From positions 296,046 to 360,045 of the forward strand of contig QHSX01000038.1 in NCBI GenBank assembly GCA_003221695.1: DNA of 64,000 nucleotides, read 5' to 3'. The translations under genes and the position numbers were made by a program. The notes below the pieces were generated by a model, which made no database searches, was not told the DNA's origin, and worked only from the letters and a program-made list of their open reading frames with translations. Positions 33,926 through 41,682 of this stretch are shown one piece after another. Source of the DNA: Candidatus Rokuibacteriota bacterium (GTDB taxonomy: Bacteria > Methylomirabilota > Methylomirabilia > Rokubacteriales > CSP1-6). Every line of letters begins with the position of its first letter. The stretch's first letter is position 1.

Positions 33926-34269
33926 ACCCAGCGATAGGCCACGGTCACACCGTCACCCTGCAAGACGTAACGGCCGTGGGGAAAGACGACCTCTCGCTGG
34001 ATGACAGGCGCGGCCGGCGTGTACACGACTGGAGGCGCGGCGTACACCACGGGGGGAGCCGCGTAGACCACCGGGTATGGCGCGTAATACGAGGGCTGAA
34101 CGATGACCACGCGATCACGGTGCCAGGGGAAGCCGCCGGCGAGCTGATTGAAGACCGCGAAGGCGCCGAGGCCCAGGGCCGCGTCTGTCGCTGCGCCCGC
34201 AGCGGCCGGCATTGGGAGCAAGCCAACGAGGACCCCGCCGAGCGTCCCGATCACCAGCAGCCTCTTCAT
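33880..34269 (-). CDS. Secreted Tyr/Pro/Val-rich protein
   Basis: A 129-residue protein with a signal peptide (LLVIGTLGGVLVGLLPMPAAAGA) and a glycine/alanine-rich helix (AALGLGAFAVFNQLAGG). A low-complexity repeat follows, YAPYPVVYAAPPVVYAAPPVVYT written as three short units, and then a poly-Pro tail. It is exported, probably to the periplasm or cell surface. Such YxxPPVVY proteins are common in proteobacteria and of unknown function. TGGAGGGG precedes ATG 34269. Confidence 0.72.
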   Translation of the reverse strand: MKRLLVIGTLGGVLVGLLPMPAAAGAATDAALGLGAFAVFNQLAGGFPWHRDRVVIVQPSYYAPYPVVYAAPPVVYAAPPVVYTPAAPVIQREVVFPHGRYVLQGDGVTVAYRWVWVPNPPPPPPPPGH

Positions 34270-34358
34270 GGTCCCCTCCAGGAGCGATGATACACCCCGA
34301 CATCGTCCGTCGCGTGCGCCGCTTGGGCGCTCGCGGGTACGGCGGCGAGGCGCGGCCG

Positions 34359-35063
34359 TCATCGGGAGAGGTGGCGGCGGGCGAGACCCTCGGCGTAAGC
34401 CTCGAGCAGCCGATGCATCTCCCGCATCGCGGCTTCGGCCTCCCGGCGGTCGTCGGGCGTGCGCAGGTGCCTGAGGATGGCCCGCTTCGTCTCGCCCGAT
34501 TCCTCCTTCTCGATCGCCTCGTGCACCGTGTAGTTCAGGCCGCCCCACTCGGCGCGGACACGATAGTGCTCCACGAGCGCCCGGCCGACGGTCTGCGCGA
34601 TCGCGACGACTTCCTCCTCCAGGAGCGCCGTCGCGCAGAGCGAGGCGCTCCACGGAATCTCGTGGGCCAGTCGCCGGAAGAACGCGAGGATCGCCGCCAT
34701 CTCGGGGACGGGCGCGATGCGCTCGTAGGCCTCGCGCGGGTACCCAAGGTCGTCACCGATCCGGCGAAAGAGCTCGTCGTGGTCCGGCGTGCCGCCCACG
34801 CGGCCGTCGAAGTAGCCGAGATCCTCGACGAGCAGGTGGCGCGCGCAGTCCTTGCGGACCTCGAAGTCTTCGCAGCGGGTGTGAATGCCGCTGAAGATGC
34901 GCGGGAACCAGGCGATCAGCAGGTAGTGCTGGGCGATGTGCCCCCACACGTCGGCGCGGCTGAGGGCGCCCGAGGCGAAACGCCTGAAGTATTCCGAGCG
35001 GCGGAAGGGGCTCTGTTGAAGCAGCTCCGCCGTCAACGCGTCGAACCAGTCCTCGGTCGTCAT
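34359..35063 (-). CDS. Iron-containing redox enzyme family (TenA/PqqC/HDO-fold) protein
   Basis: A 234-residue all-helical protein of the heme-oxygenase-like fold that includes PqqC, TenA and diiron oxidases such as CADD. The metal-ligand-like segments are HIAQHYLLIAWFPR, IHTRCEDFEVR, LLVEDLG, and ALLEEEVVAIAQTVGRALVEHYR. It is not close enough to call PqqC, but a PQQ-dependent dehydrogenase begins 1.8 kb away, so a cofactor-related role is possible (inference). Confidence 0.75.
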   Translation of the reverse strand: MTTEDWFDALTAELLQQSPFRRSEYFRRFASGALSRADVWGHIAQHYLLIAWFPRIFSGIHTRCEDFEVRKDCARHLLVEDLGYFDGRVGGTPDHDELFRRIGDDLGYPREAYERIAPVPEMAAILAFFRRLAHEIPWSASLCATALLEEEVVAIAQTVGRALVEHYRVRAEWGGLNYTVHEAIEKEESGETKRAILRHLRTPDDRREAEAAMREMHRLLEAYAEGLARRHLSR

Positions 35064-35104
35064 GCCCCCTCGGCGCCGCCGGCCGCATTATATCGGATGC
35101 GCAC

Positions 35105-36697
35105 CTAGTATTCGGCGAGGCGGTCGTTCTCGCGGTAATCCACGGGACAGTCGATCAGCACGGGCACCGTCGCCCGGAGGGCGTCCGCGAGCGCGGGCCG
35201 GAGTTCCTTGGCCGCGTTGACCCGCACGCCCTCGCAGCCGAACGCGCGGGCGAGCGCGACGAAGTCCGGATTGCCGAAGTCGACGCCCGCCGTATGGCCG
35301 AACTGCCGCTCCTGCTTCCAGCGGATCACGCCATACCCGTCGTCGCGGAAGATCAGGACCACGAAGCCGAGTCCCAGCCGGACCGCTGTCTCGAGCTCCT
35401 GAATGTTCATCAGGAGGCCCCCGTCGCCGGTGACGGCGACGACGCGGCGCCCGGGCTCCGCCAGCTTGGCCGCGATCGCGCCCGGCAGCCCGATGCCCAT
35501 GGCCGCGAACCCGTTGGAGATAATGACCGTGTTCGGAAGCTGCGCACGAAATCGCTTCGCCACCCAGAGCTTGTGCGCGCCGACGTCCGAGATCACAAGA
35601 TCGTCGGGCTCCAGGACGGACTCGAGATCCGAGACGATGCGCTGGGGGAGGAGCGGGAACCCGTCGTCGAGGCGACGCGGGTCGTGGGGCGGGCGGCCCG
35701 GCGGGAGCCGCTCCGGGCGGACCGCCACCATCGGCGCCAGGAGCTCAAGGGCCTCACGGACGTCGGCCACGACCTCGACCGCGGGCTGGTAGCGCGCATC
35801 GACCTCGGCCGCCGTGAAGTCGATGTGGACGACGCGGAGCCGGCCCGACGGATTCCATCGCGCGGCGCTGTACTCCACCGGGTCGTAGCCGACCGCGATG
35901 ACGACGTCTGCGTCGGTGAAGCCGACGCGGGTGGGGTCGTCCGACGTGAGGCCGACCGTGGTCCGTGCGAGCGGATGATCGACCGAGATCGCGCCCTTGG
36001 CCATGAACGTGGTGACGACCGGCATCTGCGCCCGCTCGGCGAGCGCCGTCAGCTCCTTGGACGCCCGGCCGCGGATGACGCCGTTCCCCGCCAGGACCAG
36101 CGGACGCTGGGCGCGGTTGATGATGTCGGCCGCCCGCGCGAGCGACGGCCGATCGGGCGACGGCCGGCGCGGGCGGTCGGCGACGAGCGGCTCGCCCTCG
36201 GCGGGCTCCTGCGCGACATCCTCGGGCAGCTCGAGGTGGCAGGCGCCCGGCTTTTCTTCCTCGGCACGCTTGAACGCTTTGCGCACGGCTTCGGCGACCA
36301 CGGCGCCGGTCTCGATGCGGGCGTTCCACTTCGTGAACGGCCGGAACACGTCGACGATGTCGACGTACTGGTGCGACTCCTTGTGAAGCAGGTGCCGGGC
36401 GAGCTGGCCCGTGATCGCCACGACCGGCGCCCGGTCGAGGTTCGCATCGGCGAGGCCGGTGGCGAGGTTCGTGGCGCCCGGCCCGAGTGTGGCCAGGCAC
36501 ACGCCGGCGTGGCCCGTCAGCCGGCCCCACACGTCCGCCATGAACGCCGCTGCCTGCTCGTGCCGGACCGGAACGAAGCGGATCGACGAGTGCGCGAGCG
36601 CCTCGTTGACGTCGAGCGTCTCCTCGCCCGGGACGCCGAACACGTACCGCACGCCCTCACGCTCGAGACAGCGGACCAACAGCTCGGCTCCGGTCAT
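35105..36697 (-). CDS. Thiamine-diphosphate enzyme, catabolic acetolactate-synthase-like
   Basis: A 530-residue ThDP enzyme with the three-domain layout. The N-terminal pyrimidine domain contains the catalytic Glu47 (VPVRHEQAAAF). The central domain has PLVLAGNGVIRG. The C-terminal diphosphate domain contains VTGDGGLLMNIQELETAV, which binds Mg-ThDP. The VPGEETLDVNEAL N-terminus and IRWKQ region resemble AlsS-type acetolactate synthases that work without a regulatory subunit. Relatives also include other 2-oxoacid decarboxylases/ligases. It is divergent from the PQQ dehydrogenase gene. Confidence 0.82.
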   Translation of the reverse strand: MTGAELLVRCLEREGVRYVFGVPGEETLDVNEALAHSSIRFVPVRHEQAAAFMADVWGRLTGHAGVCLATLGPGATNLATGLADANLDRAPVVAITGQLARHLLHKESHQYVDIVDVFRPFTKWNARIETGAVVAEAVRKAFKRAEEEKPGACHLELPEDVAQEPAEGEPLVADRPRRPSPDRPSLARAADIINRAQRPLVLAGNGVIRGRASKELTALAERAQMPVVTTFMAKGAISVDHPLARTTVGLTSDDPTRVGFTDADVVIAVGYDPVEYSAARWNPSGRLRVVHIDFTAAEVDARYQPAVEVVADVREALELLAPMVAVRPERLPPGRPPHDPRRLDDGFPLLPQRIVSDLESVLEPDDLVISDVGAHKLWVAKRFRAQLPNTVIISNGFAAMGIGLPGAIAAKLAEPGRRVVAVTGDGGLLMNIQELETAVRLGLGFVVLIFRDDGYGVIRWKQERQFGHTAGVDFGNPDFVALARAFGCEGVRVNAAKELRPALADALRATVPVLIDCPVDYRENDRLAEY

Positions 36698-36763
36698 CGC
36701 CGACCTCCCGGGGGATTCTTACCGATCAACGAGGACTCTACCGCGGTTTCGCGGTGAGCTCTC

Positions 36764-36790
36764 GCTTGACACGGACGTGTCGCTATAGTA
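36764..36790 (+). promoter_or_regulatory. Palindrome and TTGACA/TATAGT region before the PQQ dehydrogenase gene
   Basis: GACACG-GA-CGTGTC (36768-36781) is a perfect 6-base inverted repeat with a 2-base spacer in the divergent region between the acetolactate-synthase-like and PQQ dehydrogenase genes. It overlaps a TTGACA (36766-36771) and is followed by TATAGT (36784-36789). The 12-base spacing is too short for a standard promoter, so the palindrome is more likely an operator. Confidence 0.45.
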
Positions 36791-36833
36791 GGTCTGCGCT
36801 CGGGAAGAAGGGGCGAGAGGAGGAGAAGAGGCG

Positions 36834-38525
36834 ATGAGGCGACCGGGCTTCGTAGTCGCGTTCGCGGTGCTGACCGGAATGCTGTGCACGGACACCGCGC
36901 TGGCGCAGTCGACGACGGGCTGGCCGGTGTACGGCGGGGACAGCGGGAACACGCGGTACGGCAAGCTCGACCAGATCACAACGAAGAACGTGCAGAGGCT
37001 GAAGGTCGCGTGGGTGCTTCAGCTCGGCACGCTGGAGGCTCAGGAGTCCACGCCGCTCGTGATCGGCGACACGCTGTACGTCACCTCGTCGTCGGGACCC
37101 AAGCACGTCTTCGCCGTCGAGGCCAAGACGGGAACCGTTCGCTGGCGGTACTCCCCCGAGATCCCGGCCGACGTGCAGCAGACGACGTGCTGTGGCCTCG
37201 ACAACCGCGGCGTGGCCTACGCGAAGGGCAAAATCTTCGTGACCCGGCTCGACGGCTACCTCGTGGCCCTCGATGCCCGCACGGGCAAGGAGCTCTGGAA
37301 GAGCCAGGTCGTCGACTACACGCAGGGCGCGGCGATCACCTCTCCGCCAACGGCCGTGAAGAATCTAGTCGTCACGGGCTTCGCGGGCGGCGAGTACGGA
37401 GTCCGGGGCTACATCAGCGCCTTCGACCAGGACACCGGCAAAGAGGTCTGGCGCCTGTACACGGTTCCCGCGACCGGCGAGCCCGGAAGTGAGACGTGGA
37501 AGGGCGACTCCTGGAAATTCGGCGGCGGCGCCGCCTGGTATGTCGGCTCCTACGATCCGCAGCTCAACCTCCTGTACTACGGCACCAGCAACCCGGCGCC
37601 GTGGGCGGCCGTGGTGCGCGGACCGGACAGCAGCGCCTACGGCGACTTCACCAATCTCTTCACCGCCAGCACGCTGGCGATCGATCCTGACAGCGGCAAG
37701 ATCGTCTGGCATTACCAGTCGACACCGTACGACGCGTGGGACTACGACGGCGTGAACGAGCTCGTGCTCGCCGACGTCGTGGTGGGCGGGCAGACGACGC
37801 CGGTCCTGTTCAAGGCCGATCGCAACGGCTTCTTCTACGTGCTCAACCGGAAGACGGGGAAGCTGATCTCCGCGGAGCCGTACGTCTTCGTGAACTGGGC
37901 GACAGGCGTCGACAAGGCGAGCGGCCGGCCGATCGAAATCCCGGAAAAGCGGCCCCGGCTCGACACGTGGGCGCGCGACATCTGTCCGAATCTGTTCGGC
38001 GGAAAGAACTGGGAGCCTATGGCGTACAGTCCCCAGACGCGCCTGGTGTACATCCCGACATTCAACCTCTGCATGGACCTCGCGGGGAGGACGGCGGAAT
38101 ACAAGCGCGGGATGTTCTACCTCGGATCCGAATGGGACCTGGCGAAGGTGGGGCCGGGTGGCCACATGAGCGAAGCGATCGCCTGGGATCCCATCAAGAA
38201 CGTGAAGGTCTGGGGAAACAAGGAAGAGCTGCCCTTCATGGGCGGCATGCTGCCGACCGCGGGAGGGCTGGTGTTCCACGGCAACATTCAGGGCTGGTTC
38301 AAGGCGCTCGATGCCAGCACGGGGAAGCTCCTCTGGCAGTTCAACACGGGCTCCGGAATCAGCGCCGGCCCCGTGACCTATGAGCTCGACGGCAAGCAGT
38401 ACGTCGCCGTCGTGTCCGGCCGCCTGGTCACGCCGCCGTCTTTCCTCGGTCACATCGGCGAGAAGATCTTCGCCTCGAGCCCGCCAGGCGGAGCGCTCTT
38501 CGTGTTCGAGCTTCCCGCCCCGTAG
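36834..38525 (+). CDS. Lanthanide-type PQQ-dependent alcohol dehydrogenase
   Basis: A 563-residue periplasmic quinoprotein with signal peptide (VVAFAVLTGMLCTDTALA) and an eight-bladed propeller marked by W-motifs (AFDQDTGKEVWRLYT, ALDASTGKLLWQFNTG). The vicinal Cys119-Cys120 disulfide sits over PQQ. Metal/PQQ ligands are Glu187 and Asn253, the catalytic base is Asp303, and Asp305 lies two residues later (AWDYDGVNEL). This extra Asp marks XoxF- and ExaF-type enzymes that use a lanthanide. It oxidises a primary alcohol or aldehyde to feed a c-type cytochrome. A cytochrome c gene follows 18 bases on. Substrate cannot be inferred. Confidence 0.9.
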   Translation: MRRPGFVVAFAVLTGMLCTDTALAQSTTGWPVYGGDSGNTRYGKLDQITTKNVQRLKVAWVLQLGTLEAQESTPLVIGDTLYVTSSSGPKHVFAVEAKTGTVRWRYSPEIPADVQQTTCCGLDNRGVAYAKGKIFVTRLDGYLVALDARTGKELWKSQVVDYTQGAAITSPPTAVKNLVVTGFAGGEYGVRGYISAFDQDTGKEVWRLYTVPATGEPGSETWKGDSWKFGGGAAWYVGSYDPQLNLLYYGTSNPAPWAAVVRGPDSSAYGDFTNLFTASTLAIDPDSGKIVWHYQSTPYDAWDYDGVNELVLADVVVGGQTTPVLFKADRNGFFYVLNRKTGKLISAEPYVFVNWATGVDKASGRPIEIPEKRPRLDTWARDICPNLFGGKNWEPMAYSPQTRLVYIPTFNLCMDLAGRTAEYKRGMFYLGSEWDLAKVGPGGHMSEAIAWDPIKNVKVWGNKEELPFMGGMLPTAGGLVFHGNIQGWFKALDASTGKLLWQFNTGSGISAGPVTYELDGKQYVAVVSGRLVTPPSFLGHIGEKIFASSPPGGALFVFELPAP

Positions 38526-38543
38526 GTCGCCTCGCGGGGGACC

Positions 38544-38906
38544 GTGCTGGCTCGCGCGGCAATCGGGTTGGCCATGACCGGCTGGCTCCTCGCCCGGGGA
38601 GCCTCGGAGACGGCGCCGCCGGCGACCAACCCATTTCACGCGGACGCCTCGGTAGTTCCGGTGGGCCGGAGCCTCTTCAACCAGCACTGCTCGCACTGCC
38701 ACGCGCCGAACGCGATCAACCCGGACCCGAGCCGAGACCTCCGTCGGCTGAAGCTACGTTACCGAGAGAACATGGCGCACGTGTTCTACGAGACCGTCAC
38801 CGAGGGGCGACCGACGAAGGGGATGGTGCCGTGGAAGGGCGTGCTGAGCGAAGACGCCATCTGGAAGATCTTCACGTTCCTGGAGTCCGTGCAGAGGGAG
38901 CCTTAG
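38544..38906 (+). CDS. Monoheme c-type cytochrome
   Basis: A 120-residue protein with an N-terminal signal/anchor (RAAIGLAMTGWLLARGASE), one heme-binding CSHCH motif at about residues 49-53 and a distal Met in KGMVPWKG. This is the class I layout. It is the probable electron acceptor of the PQQ dehydrogenase immediately upstream. The GTG start at 38544 keeps the full signal peptide; ATG 38574 is an alternative. Confidence 0.85.
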   Translation: MLARAAIGLAMTGWLLARGASETAPPATNPFHADASVVPVGRSLFNQHCSHCHAPNAINPDPSRDLRRLKLRYRENMAHVFYETVTEGRPTKGMVPWKGVLSEDAIWKIFTFLESVQREP

Positions 38907-38927
38907 ATGCGGCCTCTCTCACCGTCC

Positions 38928-39029
38928 CTAATCCCCGGTGAGTTGCCAGAAGAGCCATCCCAGCATCAGTCCCCAGAGCACGACGGCCGTCACCAGGCCG
39001 GTCCAATGCGCGACGCTCCCGCGGATCAC
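38928..39029 (-). CDS. Possible 33-residue single-span membrane protein
   Basis: An open frame from GTG 39029 to TAG 38928 encodes one strongly hydrophobic helix (WTGLVTAVVLWGLMLGWLFW) with a short polar end (QLTGD). A GGGGG stretch is 13 bases upstream. The frame also stays open further upstream without a start. It lies convergent to the cytochrome c gene. The composition (Trp-rich helix) is like a real small membrane protein, but no homologue is recognised. Confidence 0.3.
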   Translation of the reverse strand: MIRGSVAHWTGLVTAVVLWGLMLGWLFWQLTGD

Positions 39030-39193
39030 TGATCGCGTGACCCCCTGGCGCCCGGTGGACAGGCATGAGGCATGCCACCACCGAATCGCAGTCGCCGCGA
39101 GCGGATACGAACAGAGTCGACGGTTCAGTCTGACCGGAAGTGTTAAGAACGCGCTGTCACCCTGACACCAGCGCGGCGAGAATCGCGGGTTTC

Positions 39194-39418
39194 TTAGCGT
39201 CGCACCAGTGCCCAGCCGAACTCCTGAAGGTCCTTACTGAGGTAGCGGTGGCGCCGATGCCCGCGGCGCCTCTCGGCCCCTGCTCGCTCGTGGAGTTGCC
39301 GACGCTCTGTCACCCGGCGGTCAAGGATCACGTCCACCGTTTCGCTTCTGAATACATGCCTGAGATACGTGTAGCGTGCCGGCTCGCCGCGCGCGACGAT
39401 GATGAGCAGACGGGCCAC
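39194..39418 (-). CDS. Small DRR-family protein (copy B)
   Basis: A 74-residue protein the same length as copy A at 27267 and alignable end to end without gaps: MARLLIIVAR, RYTYLRHVFRSE, VILDRRVTERRQ, an ERRRGHRRHR cluster, and the ending LQEFGWALVRR. It starts at GTG 39418. It is very basic, so nucleic-acid or phosphate binding is possible, though the hydrophobic N-terminal strand suggests a folded alpha/beta domain. It is divergent from the HTH/kinase operon at 39665. Confidence 0.62.
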   Translation of the reverse strand: MARLLIIVARGEPARYTYLRHVFRSETVDVILDRRVTERRQLHERAGAERRRGHRRHRYLSKDLQEFGWALVRR

Positions 39419-39493
39419 CGAGTACCCGGGCTGGACTAACGCCACCAATCGTACCCCGGCTGCATGCCCCCGAGGGTAGGCCCTCGAGAGCGT

Positions 39494-39525
39494 TTCCGGA
39501 ATTAGGTAAATCACCGCAAAATGGG
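39494..39525 (-). promoter_or_regulatory. Conserved block upstream of DRR copy B
   Basis: The plus-strand TTCCGGAATTAGGTAAATC followed by ACCGCAAAATG matches the block at 27554-27582 upstream of copy A with one gap and few mismatches, while flanking sequence differs. It lies about 75-105 bases from the GTG of copy B. It is a candidate shared promoter or operator; the CCGGAA core also occurs near 27648 and 42970. Confidence 0.45.
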
Positions 39526-39616
39526 TGAGGAAATGCCGGAGGACTGGCAGAAGAATGTCCTGTTCGGCAAGAGGCTGACCAGGCCCGCTTAGACCAGCAC
39601 CTCGGAAGTACCCGAT

Positions 39617-39664
39617 CTTTCTGGAAATTCGACTCCGGTATCAGATTTGCCCTGCAGTTCTTCC
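39617..39664 (+). promoter_or_regulatory. Conserved upstream block with GG-N10-GC element before the HTH/kinase operon
   Basis: TTTCTGGAAATTCG and CCGGTATCAGATTTGCC match the block upstream of the HTH/zinc-ribbon gene at 22649. GG (39637-39638) and GC (39649-39650) are 10 bases apart, as in sigma-54 promoters, and end 15 bases before the ATG in both genes. No Shine-Dalgarno is visible in the remaining gap. Confidence 0.5.
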
Positions 39665-39991
39665 ATGGAGGGCTCCGAGACTCGTCGTGATGTCGGCCGT
39701 CCGTCGAGGATGGCGCAGTACGCGCCCCAGGTCGCCCAGTGGCTCGGTGAGGATCCCGACCTCTCGGGCGCCGAAATCTTGCGGCGCGCTCGGCTTGCGG
39801 GCTATCCAGGCGGCAAGAGCGCGCTCTACGAGCTCGTGAGGCAGCTGCGGGCGCCCGAGTCGGGGTATCCAAGCTGCCCGCTCTGCCGTGCCATGCTCCG
39901 TGACACCGCGGACCCTTCCCGGCACGGTGGCCAAAGCGCAACGCATGGGCCCGTGCTCGGGGCCGGCTCAAGCGCGCCGGCGTCCCGATGA
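39665..39991 (+). CDS. IstA-like HTH protein with degenerate zinc ribbon
   Basis: A 108-residue homologue of the N-terminal half of the protein at 22649: MEGSETRRDVGRPSRMAQYA, LSGAEILRRARLAGYPGGKSALYELVRQLR, then SGYPSCPLCRAMLRDTAD. The first Cys pair (CPLC) is kept, but the second, FCPHC in the homologue, reads PSRHGG, and the C-terminal DRR domain is absent. The protein may bind DNA without a complete zinc ribbon, or may be a truncated paralogue. Its stop overlaps the next ATG (ATGA), so it is the first gene of the HTH-membrane protein-kinase-DRR operon. Confidence 0.65.
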   Translation: MEGSETRRDVGRPSRMAQYAPQVAQWLGEDPDLSGAEILRRARLAGYPGGKSALYELVRQLRAPESGYPSCPLCRAMLRDTADPSRHGGQSATHGPVLGAGSSAPASR

Positions 39992-40242
39992 AGGCGCACG
40001 CGTGGGGTCTCGGGTGGCGACTCGTCGTCGCCGTGGTGATTCCCTTCGGCTGGCTCGCCTTCGTTTTCCATGGCGGCACGGCCTCGATCTGGTCCAACCA
40101 TCTCGAGCGGGAATACCGTCTCTGGCGTTGGCGCCGATCGTACCGCGGTACGGCGTATCGCTTGCGGGATGCCCGCCAGGCGACCCTGCCGCCAGACGCG
40201 TTGGGCCGGGCGGCACCGACAACGACGAAGCGGAAGGGCTGA
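39988..40242 (+). CDS. Small membrane protein, unknown
   Basis: An 84-residue protein with one membrane helix (residues about 10-28, WRLVVAVVIPFGWLAFVFHG) and a basic, Trp/Arg-rich C-terminal segment (EREYRLWRWRRSYRGTAYRL), which should lie on the cytoplasmic side. The ATG overlaps the HTH stop by 4 bases and the histidine kinase gene begins 6 bases later. It may assist or modulate the kinase (inference). Confidence 0.6.
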   Translation: MKAHAWGLGWRLVVAVVIPFGWLAFVFHGGTASIWSNHLEREYRLWRWRRSYRGTAYRLRDARQATLPPDALGRAAPTTTKRKG

Positions 40243-40248
40243 GAGAGC

Positions 40249-41682
40249 ATGCGGCTAGGCTCGAAAATCTTCCTGACCTCCGCGCTCGTGATCATCGTGC
40301 TCGCGGGCGTCGGTGGTCTCAGCCTCCTCGCGGTGGATCGTCTCGTGTCCGTCAACCGTGAGATCACGACCCGCGCCGTTCCGGCGCTGCGCCTCACCGC
40401 GTCCGCCCGCGAGGCGATGTCGCCGCTCGTGTGGCTCGAGGCGCGCGCCGCGGTGCTGGGCGACCCGCGCTACGTGACGGCGTGGACCGAGCGAGCGGCG
40501 CGGGTTTCGCAGGATCTCGTCCGCCTCACCGAGTACACGCACAGCCACTGGGAGGCGCTTCACCTCCGCGAGGCGAGCGTGGCGCTCGAGGGATACCGGC
40601 GCGTCGTCGCCGAGGAGCAGGCGCTCCTCCGGCGAGGCGAGCGCGCCCGCGCGCTGCGTCTGATCGACACGGATGCGCGGGGGCTCGCCGAGGAGGTCCA
40701 GGAGAGCCTCGACGCGCTGATGGCGGCGACCCACACGCAGGTCCTCGCGGCGCAGGCCGAGGCCGCACGCCTCGAGGTGCGCACGTGGACCGCCGTGCTG
40801 ATTGCGCTCGGCGCCGCGGTGGGCCTGGCGCTGCTCGCCACGGCCGCCGTCGCCCAGCGGATGACCCGCTCGCTCGCCCTGTTGTCCTCGGCGACGGCCG
40901 AGGTCGCCGCGGGCGCGTTTCGCGAGCCCATCGCGATCGAGAGCCGCGACGAGATCGGGGCGCTCGCACGCTCGTTCAACTCGATGGCGAGCCAGCTGCA
41001 CCAGATGGAGGAGACGAAGCGGGAGTTCTTCGCGACCGTCTCGCACGAGCTCCGGTCGCCGCTCACGTCGATCCGCGGCGCGGTCGACCTCCTCCACGAC
41101 GGCGCCCCCGGCACGCTCACGGAGCGGCAGCAGCGTCTCACGGACATCATCGGGCAGAGCTCCGAGCGCCTGCTCGGGCTCGTCAATCAGATCCTCGAGA
41201 TGTCGCGTCTGCGCGCCGGGCTCGTGGAGCTCGACCGCCACCCGCTCGACCTGGCGTGGCTCGTGGACCGCGCCGTCGAGGAGATCCACCCGCAGGCCGA
41301 GGAGGCGGGCATCACCCTCGAGCGTGAGCGCTTCGGGTCACACTTCGCGTACCTCGGTGACGAGGCGCGGCTCCACCAGCTGGTGGTCAACCTCGGCGCC
41401 AACGCCATCCGCTTCACGCCGCGCGGGGGCCGCGTCGTCGTGCGGGTGATCGACGTGGGCCCGGAGATCGAGCTCCAGGTCGAGGACACGGGCGTGGGGA
41501 TCCCCGCCGATGCGCTGCCGCACATCTTCGACCCCTACCGGCAGGCCCACCGCGAGCGGGGCGGCACGGGCCTGGGCCTGGCGATCGTGAGTGGGATCGT
41601 GGCTGCCCACGGCGGACGCGTGACCGCCGAATCGCGCGAGGGGAAGGGGAGCCGCTTCACCGTGCTTCTGCCGCGCGCATGA
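40249..41682 (+). CDS. Membrane sensor histidine kinase
   Basis: A 477-residue kinase with TM1 (residues about 8-28) and a helical extracytoplasmic domain of about 150 residues (4HB-like). TM2 is at about 180-202, HAMP at about 203-256 (ESRDEIGALARSFNSMASQL). HisKA carries the phosphoacceptor His266 (FFATVSHELRSPLTS). HATPase_c contains the N box (LGANAIRFTP), G1 (DTGVGIP), F (IFDPYRQ) and G2 (GTGLGLAIV). All catalytic motifs are intact. No receiver-domain regulator is adjacent. The next gene, overlapping by 4 bases, encodes a DRR protein. Confidence 0.92.
   Translation: MRLGSKIFLTSALVIIVLAGVGGLSLLAVDRLVSVNREITTRAVPALRLTASAREAMSPLVWLEARAAVLGDPRYVTAWTERAARVSQDLVRLTEYTHSHWEALHLREASVALEGYRRVVAEEQALLRRGERARALRLIDTDARGLAEEVQESLDALMAATHTQVLAAQAEAARLEVRTWTAVLIALGAAVGLALLATAAVAQRMTRSLALLSSATAEVAAGAFREPIAIESRDEIGALARSFNSMASQLHQMEETKREFFATVSHELRSPLTSIRGAVDLLHDGAPGTLTERQQRLTDIIGQSSERLLGLVNQILEMSRLRAGLVELDRHPLDLAWLVDRAVEEIHPQAEEAGITLERERFGSHFAYLGDEARLHQLVVNLGANAIRFTPRGGRVVVRVIDVGPEIELQVEDTGVGIPADALPHIFDPYRQAHRERGGTGLGLAIVSGIVAAHGGRVTAESREGKGSRFTVLLPRA

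Noticed and set aside
33880..34269. A DNA-level tandem repeat in the Tyr/Pro-rich secreted protein
   Set aside because: Three short imperfect units (VVYAAPP-like) are explained by ordinary low-complexity protein sequence, not a separate repeat element.
36766..36789. Standard sigma-70 promoter TTGACA...TATAGT before the PQQ dehydrogenase gene
   Set aside because: The two hexamers are only 12 bases apart, too close for a normal -35/-10 pair; the overlapping palindrome was reported instead.
39494..39525. A sigma-54 promoter upstream of the stand-alone DRR genes
   Set aside because: The blocks upstream of 27267 and 39194 do not keep a GG-N10-GC spacing on either strand, so only the HTH genes were given that interpretation.
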